Part shown: positions 8,286-16,809 of the stretch, piece after piece
How the letters are laid out: each line of letters begins with the position of its first letter
Position numbering within the stretch: the first letter of the stretch is position 1
Origin: Solirubrobacter deserti
Lineage (GTDB): Bacteria > Actinomycetota > Thermoleophilia > Solirubrobacterales > Solirubrobacteraceae
Length of the DNA stretch: 64,000 nucleotides
Reading direction: 5' to 3'
Assembly (NCBI RefSeq): GCF_003344625.1
Contig: NZ_QPKJ02000004.1
Location: 1-64,000, forward strand
Translations under genes and position numbers: made by a program
The notes under the pieces: generated by a model
Databases searched by the model: none
What the model was told of the DNA's origin: nothing
Seen by the model: only the letters and a program-made list of their open reading frames with translations

Positions 8286-9243
8286 GGAGCGACACGTGGT
8301 GCGACGAGTGGTCGCCCGTGGCGATCTCGTTGCGCAGCTCGCCCATGAGCCCGAAGCGCTCGGCGGTGACGTTGTGCTGGTGGATCGTCTCCAGGTTCTC
8401 CTGGCGGGCCGAGACGAAGTGCCGGTCGCTGAGGTCGCCGAAGCGCTCGACGGTCCCGCGGATCATCTCGCGCACGCAGTCCTCGACGAAGCGCGGCCGG
8501 CGGTGCGCCTTCTCCACCACGGCGCCCTCGTCGGAGCGCTTCATCAGCTCGTAGATCTCCGAGGACATCGACTCCTCGACGATCTGGACGAGCCACTGGG
8601 CGTCGATGTCGGTGTCGCAGTCCTCGGGGCAGCCGATGTGCAGCGTGCCGAGCCCGCGCTGGTTGTGGGTCGCGACCGGCACGGCCTCGAAGATGCGCGC
8701 GATCTCGTCGTCGGAGAAGCCGTCCTCGAGCAGGCGCTCGTGGGAGCGGGCCTGGACGGCGGTCTGCGCGCACGGGCACGCGGTCATCCCCTGGGCGCGG
8801 ACGCCGATCAGCCGGCGCGTGCCGGCCCCACTGGCGACGGCGGCGCCGAGCAGCGAGTAGATCTCCTGGGTCTGGATGCCGGAGACTGGGGCCGGCTTGT
8901 GCTCGGGATAGCGCGCCTCGATGTGGACCTCGGCGCGCAGGGCTTCCTGGCGGTCGCGGACCTTCTCTGCGATGTGCGCGGCGAGCGTCTCGGCGCGGAA
9001 GGCGGCCTCACCGAGCACGACCTCCCCGATGGCGTCGTTGACGACCTCCTCGAAGCGGCTCATGTGCGCACCTTTCTGATGCGGGCCGAGGTCGACGAAG
9101 CAGTCCAGTTTCGCGTAGAAGAGCTGTTCGGCGCCGTTCGCAGCGATGCGGATGACCTTCTCGACGTTGGTCACGCCCACGCGCGAGAGGGAGAGCGAGA
9201 GCGTCGGAGCCTGGCTCTGAACGTCCTCGAAAGGCAGAGTCAT
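8260..9243 (-). CDS. folE2: GTP cyclohydrolase, FolE2/MptA family
   Basis: 327 residues. FolE2/MptA (COG1469) enzymes open GTP to dihydroneopterin triphosphate or a cyclic phosphate for folate/pterin synthesis without being homologous to FolE. Family marks seen are RVGVTNVEKVI near the N-terminus, a core with ARYPEHKPAPVSG, the metal-site Cys motif MTACPCAQTAVQARSHER, and the HNQRGLGTLHIGCPED segment. ATG 9243 is a clean start. No other folate gene lies in the window. The unknown gene downstream overlaps its 3' end and may form an operon with it. Confidence 0.9.
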   Translation of the reverse strand: MTLPFEDVQSQAPTLSLSLSRVGVTNVEKVIRIAANGAEQLFYAKLDCFVDLGPHQKGAHMSRFEEVVNDAIGEVVLGEAAFRAETLAAHIAEKVRDRQEALRAEVHIEARYPEHKPAPVSGIQTQEIYSLLGAAVASGAGTRRLIGVRAQGMTACPCAQTAVQARSHERLLEDGFSDDEIARIFEAVPVATHNQRGLGTLHIGCPEDCDTDIDAQWLVQIVEESMSSEIYELMKRSDEGAVVEKAHRRPRFVEDCVREMIRGTVERFGDLSDRHFVSARQENLETIHQHNVTAERFGLMGELRNEIATGDHSSHHVSLREWLDGAH

Positions 9244-9261
9244 GACACCCAGCGTACGGGT

Positions 9262-9897
9262 TCAGCGTGCGAGCCAGGCGAAGGCGGCGTCCGCGAGCGC
9301 GGGCGGGACGACGTGCCCGCCGTCGAACTCCTCGTAGCGGACGTCGTAGTCGGCGCCGTGCAGCCGCCACGCGACCCGTCGACCGCAGCGGTCGATCGGC
9401 AGCACCCGGTCCTCGGTCCCGTGCGTGATGAGCACCTTGGGCCACCCGACCGCTGAGCCGCCCGTCGCGAAGCCGGGCGAGAACGCGATCAAGTGCGTCG
9501 CGAGGTCGCCGTTGCGCAGGCCCAGCGACAGCGCATAGGAGGCACCGTCGGAGAAGCCGGCGAGGGCGATCCGCGCCGGGTCGACGGCGAACGAGGCGAA
9601 CACGTGCGCGAGGGCTGAGTCGATGGTCGCGACGTCCGGGCCGAAGTCACGCTCGATCATGTCCCACGTCCGGCCGGCCGACTGCGGCGCGAGGACCGCG
9701 ACCTGGTGCGCTTCGGCGGCCTCGCGGACGAGCTGGAGCGCGCTCGCGGCCGAGCCGCCGGCGCCGTGCAGCATCACCGCCAGCGCCGTCGGGGAGGGAG
9801 CGTCGGCCGGTACGTGCACGAGCGTTCCGGGCGGCAGCGGAGCCGGTCCGAGCGCGGCGTCGGGGCGCGCGTGCAATCGGGCCAGGGCGGCACTCAC
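9262..9897 (-). CDS. Alpha/beta-hydrolase (phospholipase/carboxylesterase-like)
   Basis: A 211-residue serine hydrolase of the poly(3HB)-depolymerase/carboxylesterase-like type. The oxyanion segment AVMLHGAGGSAASA, nucleophile motif LAGFSDGASYAL (Ser about residue 122), acid in THGTEDRVLPI and His in DGGHVVPP make a complete triad. No signal peptide is seen, so it is probably cytoplasmic. The GTG start lies at 9897. It sits 19 bp upstream of folE2 on the same strand and may share its transcript. Its substrate is unknown. Confidence 0.87.
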   Translation of the reverse strand: MSAALARLHARPDAALGPAPLPPGTLVHVPADAPSPTALAVMLHGAGGSAASALQLVREAAEAHQVAVLAPQSAGRTWDMIERDFGPDVATIDSALAHVFASFAVDPARIALAGFSDGASYALSLGLRNGDLATHLIAFSPGFATGGSAVGWPKVLITHGTEDRVLPIDRCGRRVAWRLHGADYDVRYEEFDGGHVVPPALADAAFAWLAR

Positions 9898-10126
9898 GGA
9901 ACTGGGCTACCCCGGTCCGGGGATGCCCGCGGGTCCTGAAGCTGACGCGGTTCGGGCGTATACCGACAAACCTGGACGAATGGACCAAGGTTTTGCCAAA
10001 GACAGACCACGTATCCCGTGCTACAAAGCCGGGACGGCGCAGACAGGTTCCCCAGGATCACAAGGGGTAAACCACGAACTCGGCGCCCATTGCGACAACT
10101 CGTCGCGGACAGACGGATAGGCACGG

Positions 10127-11314
10127 ATGGGAGCGGCCCCGGGGGCGGGGATCGCTCAAGTTACGTCCCGAAGGACTAGAGGGTTGGGCACCAAGACCGA
10201 CGCATTGCTGGTGGACGAGGCTCCGATCAGCGAGATCGACGAGCTGAAGCCGCTCATCGCCGAAGGCCAGGAACGGGGGATCCTGACCGTCGAGCAGATC
10301 GCCACTTCACTGGAAGAGGTGGAGGTCACCAAGGAGCAGATCGCAGAGCTTCACGCGTACCTGCTGGACCAGGGGATCGAGATCGTCACGGCCGATGGCA
10401 AGCCGGTGACCAACTCGGAGCCCGAGGCGCGCCGGGAGAAGGATGCTCCCGAGGGTGCCCGCAAGCCCGAGATCGACCTCACGGTCGAGCCCAGCCTGGA
10501 TTCGCTGCGGCTCTACCTGCGCTCGATCGGCAAGGTGCAGTTGCTCACGGCCGACCGCGAGGTCGAGCTGGCGCGGCGCATCGAGCGCGGCGACCTCGTC
10601 GCCAAGCAGGAGATGGTCGAGGCCAACCTGCGCCTCGTCGTCTCGATCGCCAAGGGCTATCTCGGCCGCGGCCTGTCGTTCCTGGACCTGATCCAGGAGG
10701 GCTCGCTGGGCCTCATCCGCGCGGTGGAGAAGTTCGACTACCGCCGCGGCTACAAGTTCTCGACGTACGCCACCTGGTGGATCCGTCAGGCCGTCACGCG
10801 CGCGATCGCGGACAAGGGCCGGACCATCCGCATCCCGGTGCACATGGTCGAGAAGCTCAACAAGGTGGTGCACGTCGAGCGCCAGCTCGTCCAGCAGCTC
10901 GGCCGCGAGCCGCTGCCGGAGGAGATCGCGAACGAGCTGGAATGCTCGGTGCGCGAGGTGCGCGACATCCTGCGCATGGCCCAGCAGCCCGTCTCGCTCG
11001 AGAAGCCGATCGGCGAGGAAGAGGAATCCGAGCTGGGCGACTTCGTCGAGGACGAGGCCGCCGAGTCGCCCTTCGAGGTGGCCTCGGAGAACCTGCGCAA
11101 GGAGAACGTGCGGCGGGCGCTGGACGCGCTTCCGCAGCGCGAGCGCGAAGTCATCGAGATGCGCTTCGGCCTCACCGGCGCGCGTCCGTACACGCTGGAG
11201 GAGGTCGGGCGGGCGTTCAACGTCACGCGCGAGCGCATCCGGCAGATCGAGAACCACACGCTCAAGAAGCTCGAGTCGCTCCCCGAGGCCCAGCGCCTCC
11301 GCGACGCGACCTGA
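10127..11314 (+). CDS. sigA: Primary RNA polymerase sigma factor (RpoD/SigA)
   Basis: 395 residues with the full set of group 1 regions: region 1.1-like N-terminus ([22 protein letters not shown]), region 1.2 ([16 protein letters not shown]), region 2 with the -10 recognition helix ([26 protein letters not shown]), region 3, and region 4 helix-turn-helix ([21 protein letters not shown]). ATG 10127 gives the longest form; TTG 10184, with AAGGA about 8 nt upstream and protein LGTKTDALL, is a strong alternative. The 229 bp upstream (9898-10126) holds no gene and should carry the promoter, but I see no convincing -35/-10 pair. Confidence 0.97.
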   Translation: MGAAPGAGIAQVTSRRTRGLGTKTDALLVDEAPISEIDELKPLIAEGQERGILTVEQIATSLEEVEVTKEQIAELHAYLLDQGIEIVTADGKPVTNSEPEARREKDAPEGARKPEIDLTVEPSLDSLRLYLRSIGKVQLLTADREVELARRIERGDLVAKQEMVEANLRLVVSIAKGYLGRGLSFLDLIQEGSLGLIRAVEKFDYRRGYKFSTYATWWIRQAVTRAIADKGRTIRIPVHMVEKLNKVVHVERQLVQQLGREPLPEEIANELECSVREVRDILRMAQQPVSLEKPIGEEEESELGDFVEDEAAESPFEVASENLRKENVRRALDALPQREREVIEMRFGLTGARPYTLEEVGRAFNVTRERIRQIENHTLKKLESLPEAQRLRDAT

Positions 11315-11336
11315 CCGTGGTCTGGGCCGCGGCGTC

Positions 11337-11969
11337 CTACGCCGCGGCTCGCACCGCCACCGCCTTCGAGTCGAAGCTGACCGCGCGGACCAGCCGGCGG
11401 CGCTCGAACAGATACACCGACCACACCTCGCCCGCGCCGGTGAAGTGCACGAGCACGTGCTCGCCGATGGACTCGACTCGCACGGGCTGCGGCACCGGCC
11501 CGCCCGGCGGCCGCTCGGCCAGGAACGCCCGCAGCTCATGCGTCCCGCGCAGCACGCGGCCCTCGGCGATGCGCGGGATCCACTCGACGTCGTCCGGGAT
11601 CAGCTCGGCGAGCGCGTCCACACCGCCGCGCACGTACGCCGCGCACAGATCCCGCACGTAGGCCACGTTGTCGGCGGTCTCCTTGTCGCGCCGCGCGCCG
11701 TCGGCGAGCGCGCGCCCGCAGCGGGCGCAGCGGAACCCGACGACGCTCGCCGCCCCGTCCCAGCGGCAGTCCCACACCAGCCCGAGCCGGCGGATGATCA
11801 CGTCGTAGCCGACGGCGACGTCCTCGCCGAAGCGCTCGCGATAGAGGTCCAGCAGCGCCGCCGAGGTCAGGACCGCGTGGTGGGTCCGGCGGGTCGTGTC
11901 GTCGAACGCCGGGTCGGGCCCGCTCACGACGGCCCACGGGGGATACGCAGCGTCCGACCTTCGCGCCAT
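11337..11969 (-). CDS. SnoaL/NTF2-like domain protein with N-terminal Cys-containing segment
   Basis: 210 residues. The C-terminal half (VRDLCAAYVRGGVDALAELIPDDVEWIPR...) has the pattern of SnoaL-like/NTF2-fold proteins, small cones that bind or isomerise hydrophobic ligands. The N-terminal part has DCRWDG...FRCARCGRAL, which resembles a short metal-binding ribbon. It converges with sigA, 22 bp away. The specific function is unknown. Confidence 0.72.
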   Translation of the reverse strand: MARRSDAAYPPWAVVSGPDPAFDDTTRRTHHAVLTSAALLDLYRERFGEDVAVGYDVIIRRLGLVWDCRWDGAASVVGFRCARCGRALADGARRDKETADNVAYVRDLCAAYVRGGVDALAELIPDDVEWIPRIAEGRVLRGTHELRAFLAERPPGGPVPQPVRVESIGEHVLVHFTGAGEVWSVYLFERRRLVRAVSFDSKAVAVRAAA

Positions 11970-11982
11970 CGCTGGAAAAAGG

Positions 11983-12702
11983 CTAGAGCCGCTCGCGGAT
12001 CTCCGTCCACAAGTCGGCGTATGCGCGCGCGGCCCGGCTGCGCGGCGCGAAGTCGACCAGCGCGGCCCGTTCAGCGCCCATGCGCTCGACGTCCGCCGAA
12101 TTCGGGATCACCGTCTCGAGCACGTCGTGCTCGCGCCCCAGCTCCTCCATCAGCTCGCGGTGCAGCTTCTTGCGCCGGTCGGCCATCGAGAAGAAGCCGA
12201 GCACCTTGGCGTCGCTGTTGAGCACCTCGTGCAGCTGGTCGAGCGTCCGCGAGCTGAGCGTCGCCGGGATGATCGGGACCAGCAGCGCGTCGGCCGCCTC
12301 GAAGACGTTCTCGGACACGAGGCTGATGCTCGGCGGACAGTCGAGGAAGACGTAGCGGTACTCGCTGAGCGGCTTGATGACGCGGTCGAGGCGGTTGGTC
12401 TTGGCGCCGTCGAGCGCCAGGTCCATGTGGCGGTAGGAGAAGTCCGCGGGCAGCAGGTCCAGGCCCTCGGTGTCGGTGCCCTTGATCTGGCCGTCGGCGT
12501 CCGTCTTGCCGCGCACGAGCTTCGCGCCGCCGCCCTTGATCTTGGGCTTGACGCGGAACAGGTACGTGCTCGCGCCCTGGGGATCGAGGTCCCACAGCAG
12601 CGTCTGGTCGCCGCCGTGGGCGGCGAGCGTCGCGAGGTTGACCGCGGCCGACGTCTTGCCGACGCCGCCCTTGATGTTGTACGTCGCCAGGACCTGGCTC
12701 AC
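11983..12702 (-). CDS. ParA-family ATPase coupled to CYTH-CHAD gene
   Basis: A 239-residue ParA/MinD-superfamily ATPase. The deviant Walker A motif NIKGGVGKTS (residues 9-18) includes the signature Lys; LLWDLDPQGAST is the A' motif and YVFLDCPPS the Walker B. Start GTG 12702 overlaps the TGA of the CYTH-CHAD gene (GTGA, 12702-12699), so translation is coupled. No ParB or parS-like gene is nearby, so this is an orphan ParA that more likely positions a protein or granule cargo than a chromosome. The partner and cargo are inferred. The same frame extends upstream to 13167 but only as antisense of CHAD codons. Confidence 0.93.
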   Translation of the reverse strand: MSQVLATYNIKGGVGKTSAAVNLATLAAHGGDQTLLWDLDPQGASTYLFRVKPKIKGGGAKLVRGKTDADGQIKGTDTEGLDLLPADFSYRHMDLALDGAKTNRLDRVIKPLSEYRYVFLDCPPSISLVSENVFEAADALLVPIIPATLSSRTLDQLHEVLNSDAKVLGFFSMADRRKKLHRELMEELGREHDVLETVIPNSADVERMGAERAALVDFAPRSRAARAYADLWTEIRERL

Positions 12703-14174
12703 CCGAAGTGCTCCTTGACGACGTCGCGCTGCGCCTTCGACGCGAAGACCGCGAACCGGTCGGCGAACTCGGCCCGCGCCGCGATCTCCTCCTGCATGAA
12801 GCGCTCGATCAGCACGCCCATGGCCATCAGCGTGAACGGATGCCCCTTGACCGCAGGCGCCAGGTCGCGCAGCGCGTTGGCCTGCACCTCGCGGTCCTGG
12901 AAGCGGCCGAGCTGGTCCTGCAGGCCCTTGAGCGTCTTCACGAACGGCTTGACGATCTCCGGCGGGTACAGGCTGGCGAAGAACTCGAGCAGGTAGCGCA
13001 GCTCCTTGCCGACCTTGCGCAACTCGTGCAGGTCGTAGGCGGGCGAGTCGTCGTCGATCGCCCGGCCCATCTTGACCATCTTGCGGTAGACCCGCGTGAT
13101 CCGGTGCGACGCGAGGTCGGAGACCGTGCGGTCGGACGGGCGGCGGCTCGTGACGAACTCGTTCCACTCGGCGAGCGCGTCGCCCGTGCGCTGCGCGCGC
13201 AGGGCCCGGCGCGTGGCCGTGAGCGCCTTGACCCGGCGCTGTTCGAGCACGTCGCGCAGCGGGTCCAGGTCGGCGCGCATCTTCTCCGGCAGCGAGTCGC
13301 GCAGCTCGGGGAAGTCGAGCAGGTAGACGTCGAGGTCGCGCAGGTCGCCGGTCACGGCCTGCAGGCGCTTGAACTCGTCGCGGAAGTGCTGCAGGCGCTC
13401 GGGGTAGACGCCCTTGAACTGGCGCTGCAGGCTGCGCGTGCGGCGGATGGCGACGCGCAGGTCGTGCAGGAACTCGGAGTCGACGTCGTCGAGCGTGCCG
13501 GGCAGGTTGAGGTCGATCACCTCGAGCAGGCGGCCGAATACAGTCGCCGCGGCGAGGCTGGCGGGCTCGTCCGGGTCCAGCGTGAGCGCGAGCTTGGAGC
13601 TCGTGCCCGCGGGGTCGCCGCCGGCGGCCGCGATCGCCTCGTCGACGAGCGGGACCGTCGCCTCCGGCAGCGCGAGCGTCTCGGCCAGCGTGGCGCGGAC
13701 GCGCTCGATCTCGGCCTCGTAGCCGCGCACCGCGGTGGCGGTGACGCGCCCGCGGGTGCCGTTGTCGGCGGTGGTCAGCTCCAGCCGGACCACCGTCTTG
13801 GCGTCCCCGTTGAGCACGGCGAGCGGCAGCCGGTGGGTGCGGACCTTCGCCACCGGCAGCAGCGCGCGCATCTCCATCTCGGGTGCGAGCCGGGCGCGCA
13901 GCGCCTCGGGCAGGTCGCGGTCGAACAGGCGCTTGGCGGCGGGTGCGGCGGCGCTGGCGAGCGTCGCGCCGGTCTCCCGGTCGAGCAGGACCAGCTCCGT
14001 GCCGCTGTGGCGCAGCGTCAAACCGGCCGCGTGCAGGCGGCCGTCGAACGTGTCGTAGAAGGTCGTCGTCCCGCTCGTCGCGCGGTCCGCGCGCACGTCG
14101 AGATGCTCGGCCAGCGAGGCCTTCGCCGAGGGCAGGTCGGCCCCCTCCGGTAACACGTGAGTAACAACTTCCAT
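12699..14174 (-). CDS. CYTH-CHAD domain protein
   Basis: 491 residues. Residues 1-200 form a CYTH-like triphosphate-tunnel domain (MEVVTHVLPEG..., TTFYDTFDGRLHAAGLTLR, MEMRALLPVAKVRTHRLP). Residues 215-490 form a CHAD alpha-helical domain with the conserved basic helices FLHDLRVAIRRTRSLQRQF and YDLHELRKVGKELRYLLEFF. CHAD domains bind polyphosphate and localise to polyphosphate granules in studied bacteria. ATG 14174 is chosen because codons further upstream are of poor quality. The gene is first in a two-gene operon with the ParA ATPase. The 214 bp to the divergent 14389 gene should hold both promoters. Confidence 0.93.
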   Translation of the reverse strand: MEVVTHVLPEGADLPSAKASLAEHLDVRADRATSGTTTFYDTFDGRLHAAGLTLRHSGTELVLLDRETGATLASAAAPAAKRLFDRDLPEALRARLAPEMEMRALLPVAKVRTHRLPLAVLNGDAKTVVRLELTTADNGTRGRVTATAVRGYEAEIERVRATLAETLALPEATVPLVDEAIAAAGGDPAGTSSKLALTLDPDEPASLAAATVFGRLLEVIDLNLPGTLDDVDSEFLHDLRVAIRRTRSLQRQFKGVYPERLQHFRDEFKRLQAVTGDLRDLDVYLLDFPELRDSLPEKMRADLDPLRDVLEQRRVKALTATRRALRAQRTGDALAEWNEFVTSRRPSDRTVSDLASHRITRVYRKMVKMGRAIDDDSPAYDLHELRKVGKELRYLLEFFASLYPPEIVKPFVKTLKGLQDQLGRFQDREVQANALRDLAPAVKGHPFTLMAMGVLIERFMQEEIAARAEFADRFAVFASKAQRDVVKEHFG

Positions 14175-14388
14175 CGGACGCGGCAGTCTCGCAGAACCGG
14201 CGTTAACATTCCCAAGTGCGGCGATTTCTCTCTCGCCGGACTCCCTGAGCCGCCGTCCACACCGGTCGCCTACGCGGGAGCAAAGGGGATCCTTGTCCTC
14301 GGGATGAACAGTTGTCGTGATCCGCGTTCCCGCACCCGGCGGGCGCTGCGTCGTGTGGAGGCCGGCGCCGGCCGTCCGGAGACCGATC

Positions 14389-15561
14389 ATGACCGCTCGC
14401 AAGCACTTCAAGCAGCTCGTCCGCGACCGCATGGCGCGCACCGGCGAGGCCTACACCGTGGCCCGCCGGCACGTCGAGGCCGGGGCGCCCGTCCACTGGG
14501 AGCTCCGCGGCGGCGTCGAGGGTGAGACGGCCGCGTTCGCCAACGTCCTCGCGAACCTCGGCGTCGAGCACGACGGCGCGCCGTTGAGCGAGGCGATGAT
14601 CCTGGGGATCGGCGGCGGGCTCGGGGCCGGCTACATCCTGTGGGAGTTCGACGCGTGGGGTTACCGCGCGCTGACGCTCGGCTTCCGGCGCCAGTGGCAG
14701 TACCCCGCCCGCTGGGCGTCCGGGCTGGCCGAGCGGCTCGGGCTGCAGGCGGTGCTGCACGAGACGGGCGGGCGCAAGGCCGCGGCGGCGGCGCTCGACG
14801 CCCAGCTGGAGCAGGGACTGCCGGCGATCGCGTGGATCGACCCGTACCAGCTCGGGCACCGCGGGCTGCCGGAGAGCCGCGACGGGTTCGGCGGCTCACC
14901 GGTGGTGGTCTACGGGCGCTCGGGCGACTCGTACCTGATCGACGACCGCTCGACCGAGCGCGAGGTCGTCAGCGCGGAGCGCGTCGCGGACGCGCGGGCG
15001 CGCGTGAGCTCCTACAAGCACCGGCTGATCACGATCGACCCCGCGCGCGTCGACGTGGGCGACCTGCGCGCCGCGATCGAGGAGGGCCTGCGCCTGCAGG
15101 TCGAGCATCTGAGCGAGAAGTCGGACTCGTTCTCGCTGCCGGCCTGGCGCAAGTGGGCGCGGATGATCACCGACACGCGCCACAAGAAGGGCTGGCCGAC
15201 GGTGTTCGCCGACGGCCGCGGCACCGCGAGCGCGCGCGGCTCGATCTACGCGGGCGCGTCCGGCGGCGCGCATCTGCGCGGGCTCTACGCCGACTTCCTC
15301 GACGAGGCGAGCGCGCTGCTCGGCCGCGAGCTGCCGTCGGCCCCGTGGCGCGAGGCCGCGGCGCGCTGGGAGGCGATCGTCGACGCCGCGCTGGAGCCGG
15401 GCGACGAGCTGCGCGAGCTCATCGACCGCGAGGACCCGGCGCGCTGGAGCGTGCAGGCCGAGCGCGACGTGGCGGGCGAGATGCCGCCGCTCGCCGACGA
15501 GGTGACCGCGATGTACGAGGCCGAGGTGGCCGCGCTGGACCGGCTGAGGGCCGCGCTCTGA
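14389..15561 (+). CDS. BtrH N-terminal/DUF4872-like protein
   Basis: 390 residues, start ATG 14389 with CCGGAG upstream. The opening MTARKHFKQLVRDRMARTGE is a short basic segment often seen in actinobacterial proteins. The rest matches the architecture of proteins with a BtrH N-terminal domain (about 30-170; the papain-like BtrH transfers an acyl group in butirosin synthesis) followed by DUF4872 (about 185-385). Candidate catalytic residues are His in APVHWELRGG and the Asp/Tyr of IAWIDPYQLGH. I see no biosynthetic cluster around it, so its substrate is open. Confidence 0.75.
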   Translation: MTARKHFKQLVRDRMARTGEAYTVARRHVEAGAPVHWELRGGVEGETAAFANVLANLGVEHDGAPLSEAMILGIGGGLGAGYILWEFDAWGYRALTLGFRRQWQYPARWASGLAERLGLQAVLHETGGRKAAAAALDAQLEQGLPAIAWIDPYQLGHRGLPESRDGFGGSPVVVYGRSGDSYLIDDRSTEREVVSAERVADARARVSSYKHRLITIDPARVDVGDLRAAIEEGLRLQVEHLSEKSDSFSLPAWRKWARMITDTRHKKGWPTVFADGRGTASARGSIYAGASGGAHLRGLYADFLDEASALLGRELPSAPWREAAARWEAIVDAALEPGDELRELIDREDPARWSVQAERDVAGEMPPLADEVTAMYEAEVAALDRLRAAL

Positions 15562-15568
15562 CGCGTGC

Positions 15569-15607
15569 GTGGCGGGTTGAGCCGCGTCACAGGGCTCAAC
15601 CCGCCAC
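15569..15607. terminator. Bidirectional hairpin between convergent genes
   Basis: A perfect 15-bp inverted repeat, GTGGCGGGTTGAGCC at 15569-15583 and its complement at 15593-15607, separated by a 9-nt loop. It lies exactly between the stop at 15561 and the convergent stop at 15608, so it probably terminates both transcripts. There is no long T tract. Confidence 0.85.
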
Positions 15608-16000
15608 CTACCCGCGTTTGAGCTCGATCTCGGCGTGGCCGGACGCGCCGCTGTCCTCCTGCCAGCTCAGCTTCGCGCGCTCGGCGCGCGAGCCCGGCGG
15701 CAGGGGCAGCGCGTACCGCATCGTCCGCGCGCCCGGCAGCGCGTACGGCGCGCTGCCGACCTTCTCGCCGAGCTCGATCGTCATCACGCCGCGGCAGCCG
15801 CCGGCGGCCGGGCAGACGAGGTCGAGCATCGCCATCTCACCGCGCACGCGCACCTCACGCTCGAGCAGCCGCGGCGCGGTCGCACCCGTCTGCTCGTTCG
15901 CGTCGGCCATCACCGCCATGCCCATCTCGTGTGCCGAGCTCAACAACGAGTACGCGCCGAGCCCCACCAGGAGCAAGGCGACGAGGACAACCCATCTCAT
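15608..16000 (-). CDS. Small membrane-anchored or secreted protein of unknown function
   Basis: 130 residues. An N-terminal hydrophobic segment (WVVLVALLLVGLGAYSLL) looks like a signal anchor, followed by an extracellular beta-rich part with two Cys residues (DLVCPAAGGCRGV) that could form a disulfide. No family recognised. It lies 19 bp downstream of the 16020-16721 gene on the same strand and could be co-transcribed. Confidence 0.72.
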   Translation of the reverse strand: MRWVVLVALLLVGLGAYSLLSSAHEMGMAVMADANEQTGATAPRLLEREVRVRGEMAMLDLVCPAAGGCRGVMTIELGEKVGSAPYALPGARTMRYALPLPPGSRAERAKLSWQEDSGASGHAEIELKRG

Positions 16001-16019
16001 GCCCGCCAGTCTGGACTGC

Positions 16020-16721
16020 TCAGGCGTCCCTTCCCATTCCGTTCGTCCTGGGGTCCAGGCCCCAACCGTGCAGTGGCGCCCGCCCGCGCTTGCCCGCGTC
16101 GGCGAAGACCTCGAGCGCGCGGCAGCACGCGGCGGCCTTCTGCGCCAGCGGCAGCGGCACCTTCATGGCCGCGGCGAGCTCGCGCGTGGTGAACGGCGCC
16201 TGGAGCTCCGGCAGCAGGGTGGCGAGATCCGCCGGGCCGCGCAGCTCGACGCGCTCGAGCACCTCGCGCAGGACGCGCTGTCCGGGGTCGCGCAGGTAGC
16301 GGCGGCCACGGACGGGCGCCGGCGCGCGCACGTGGTCCTCGCGGCACAGCAGGACCTCGATCGTCAGGTGCGGGTGGCTGAGCAGCGTGGGGAAGGAGAC
16401 GAGCCCTTCGAAGATCGTCGCCGCGCCCGGCTTCTTCGGTGAGGGCCGCGTCGAGAGCACTTCGCCGTGTTCGTCCACCCGCACGATCCGTCGCTCCGTC
16501 GGGACGGGGTGCACGATCCGCATGCGATGGCGATCCAGCAGCGCGTCCAGCTTCGTTCGCAGCGCGGAGAAACCGCCCGTCTGGACCTCGACGAGTTCCC
16601 CGTCCGCCCGCACGAGGTCGATCACGAAGCCGTCCACCCGGACCTCGAACGCGTCGCCGGGCGCGGCCAGACGCCGCTTGAGCTCGCGGTGGAGCGGACC
16701 TTCGCGCAGCTCGCCGATCAC
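16020..16721 (-). CDS. Uncharacterised nuclease-fold-like protein
   Basis: About 233 residues from GTG 16721. The N-terminal part (FEVRVDGFVIDLVRADGELVEVQTGGFSALRTKL) has the D...ExQ-like pattern of PD-(D/E)XK nuclease-fold proteins, with VDG/VIDLV strands and EVQT. The C-terminal part (FTTRELAAAMKVPLPLAQKAAACCRAL) looks like a winged helix. I infer a DNA-binding or nuclease-like role but cannot name it. The open frame continues to 16886 across the lacI promoter and start, which is unlikely to be coding. It is divergent from lacI. Confidence 0.68.
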   Translation of the reverse strand: MIGELREGPLHRELKRRLAAPGDAFEVRVDGFVIDLVRADGELVEVQTGGFSALRTKLDALLDRHRMRIVHPVPTERRIVRVDEHGEVLSTRPSPKKPGAATIFEGLVSFPTLLSHPHLTIEVLLCREDHVRAPAPVRGRRYLRDPGQRVLREVLERVELRGPADLATLLPELQAPFTTRELAAAMKVPLPLAQKAAACCRALEVFADAGKRGRAPLHGWGLDPRTNGMGRDA

Positions 16722-16748
16722 GCCGTCCAGTTTCGCGCAGAAAGTTCC

Positions 16749-16777
16749 TTGACCTTTGCTCGGACTCCGTGCATACT
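16749..16777 (+). promoter_or_regulatory. Promoter of the lacI-type gene
   Basis: A -35 box TTGACC at 16749-16754 and a -10 box CATACT at 16772-16777 are separated by 17 bp. Transcription would begin near 16784, just before the operator-like palindrome at 16791. Confidence 0.7.
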
Positions 16778-16790
16778 GCCGCCCACGGTT

Positions 16791-16807
16791 TCCGAAACCG
16801 TTTTTGG
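16791..16807. promoter_or_regulatory. Putative LacI-family operator (autoregulatory)
   Basis: The sequence CCGAAACCGTTTTTGG lies between the promoter and the regulator's start codon. It shares 12 bp (AAACCGTTTTTG) with the site at 17893-17908 in front of the transport operon. The central CG dyad is typical of LacI-family operators. Confidence 0.72.
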
Positions 16808-16809
16808 AG

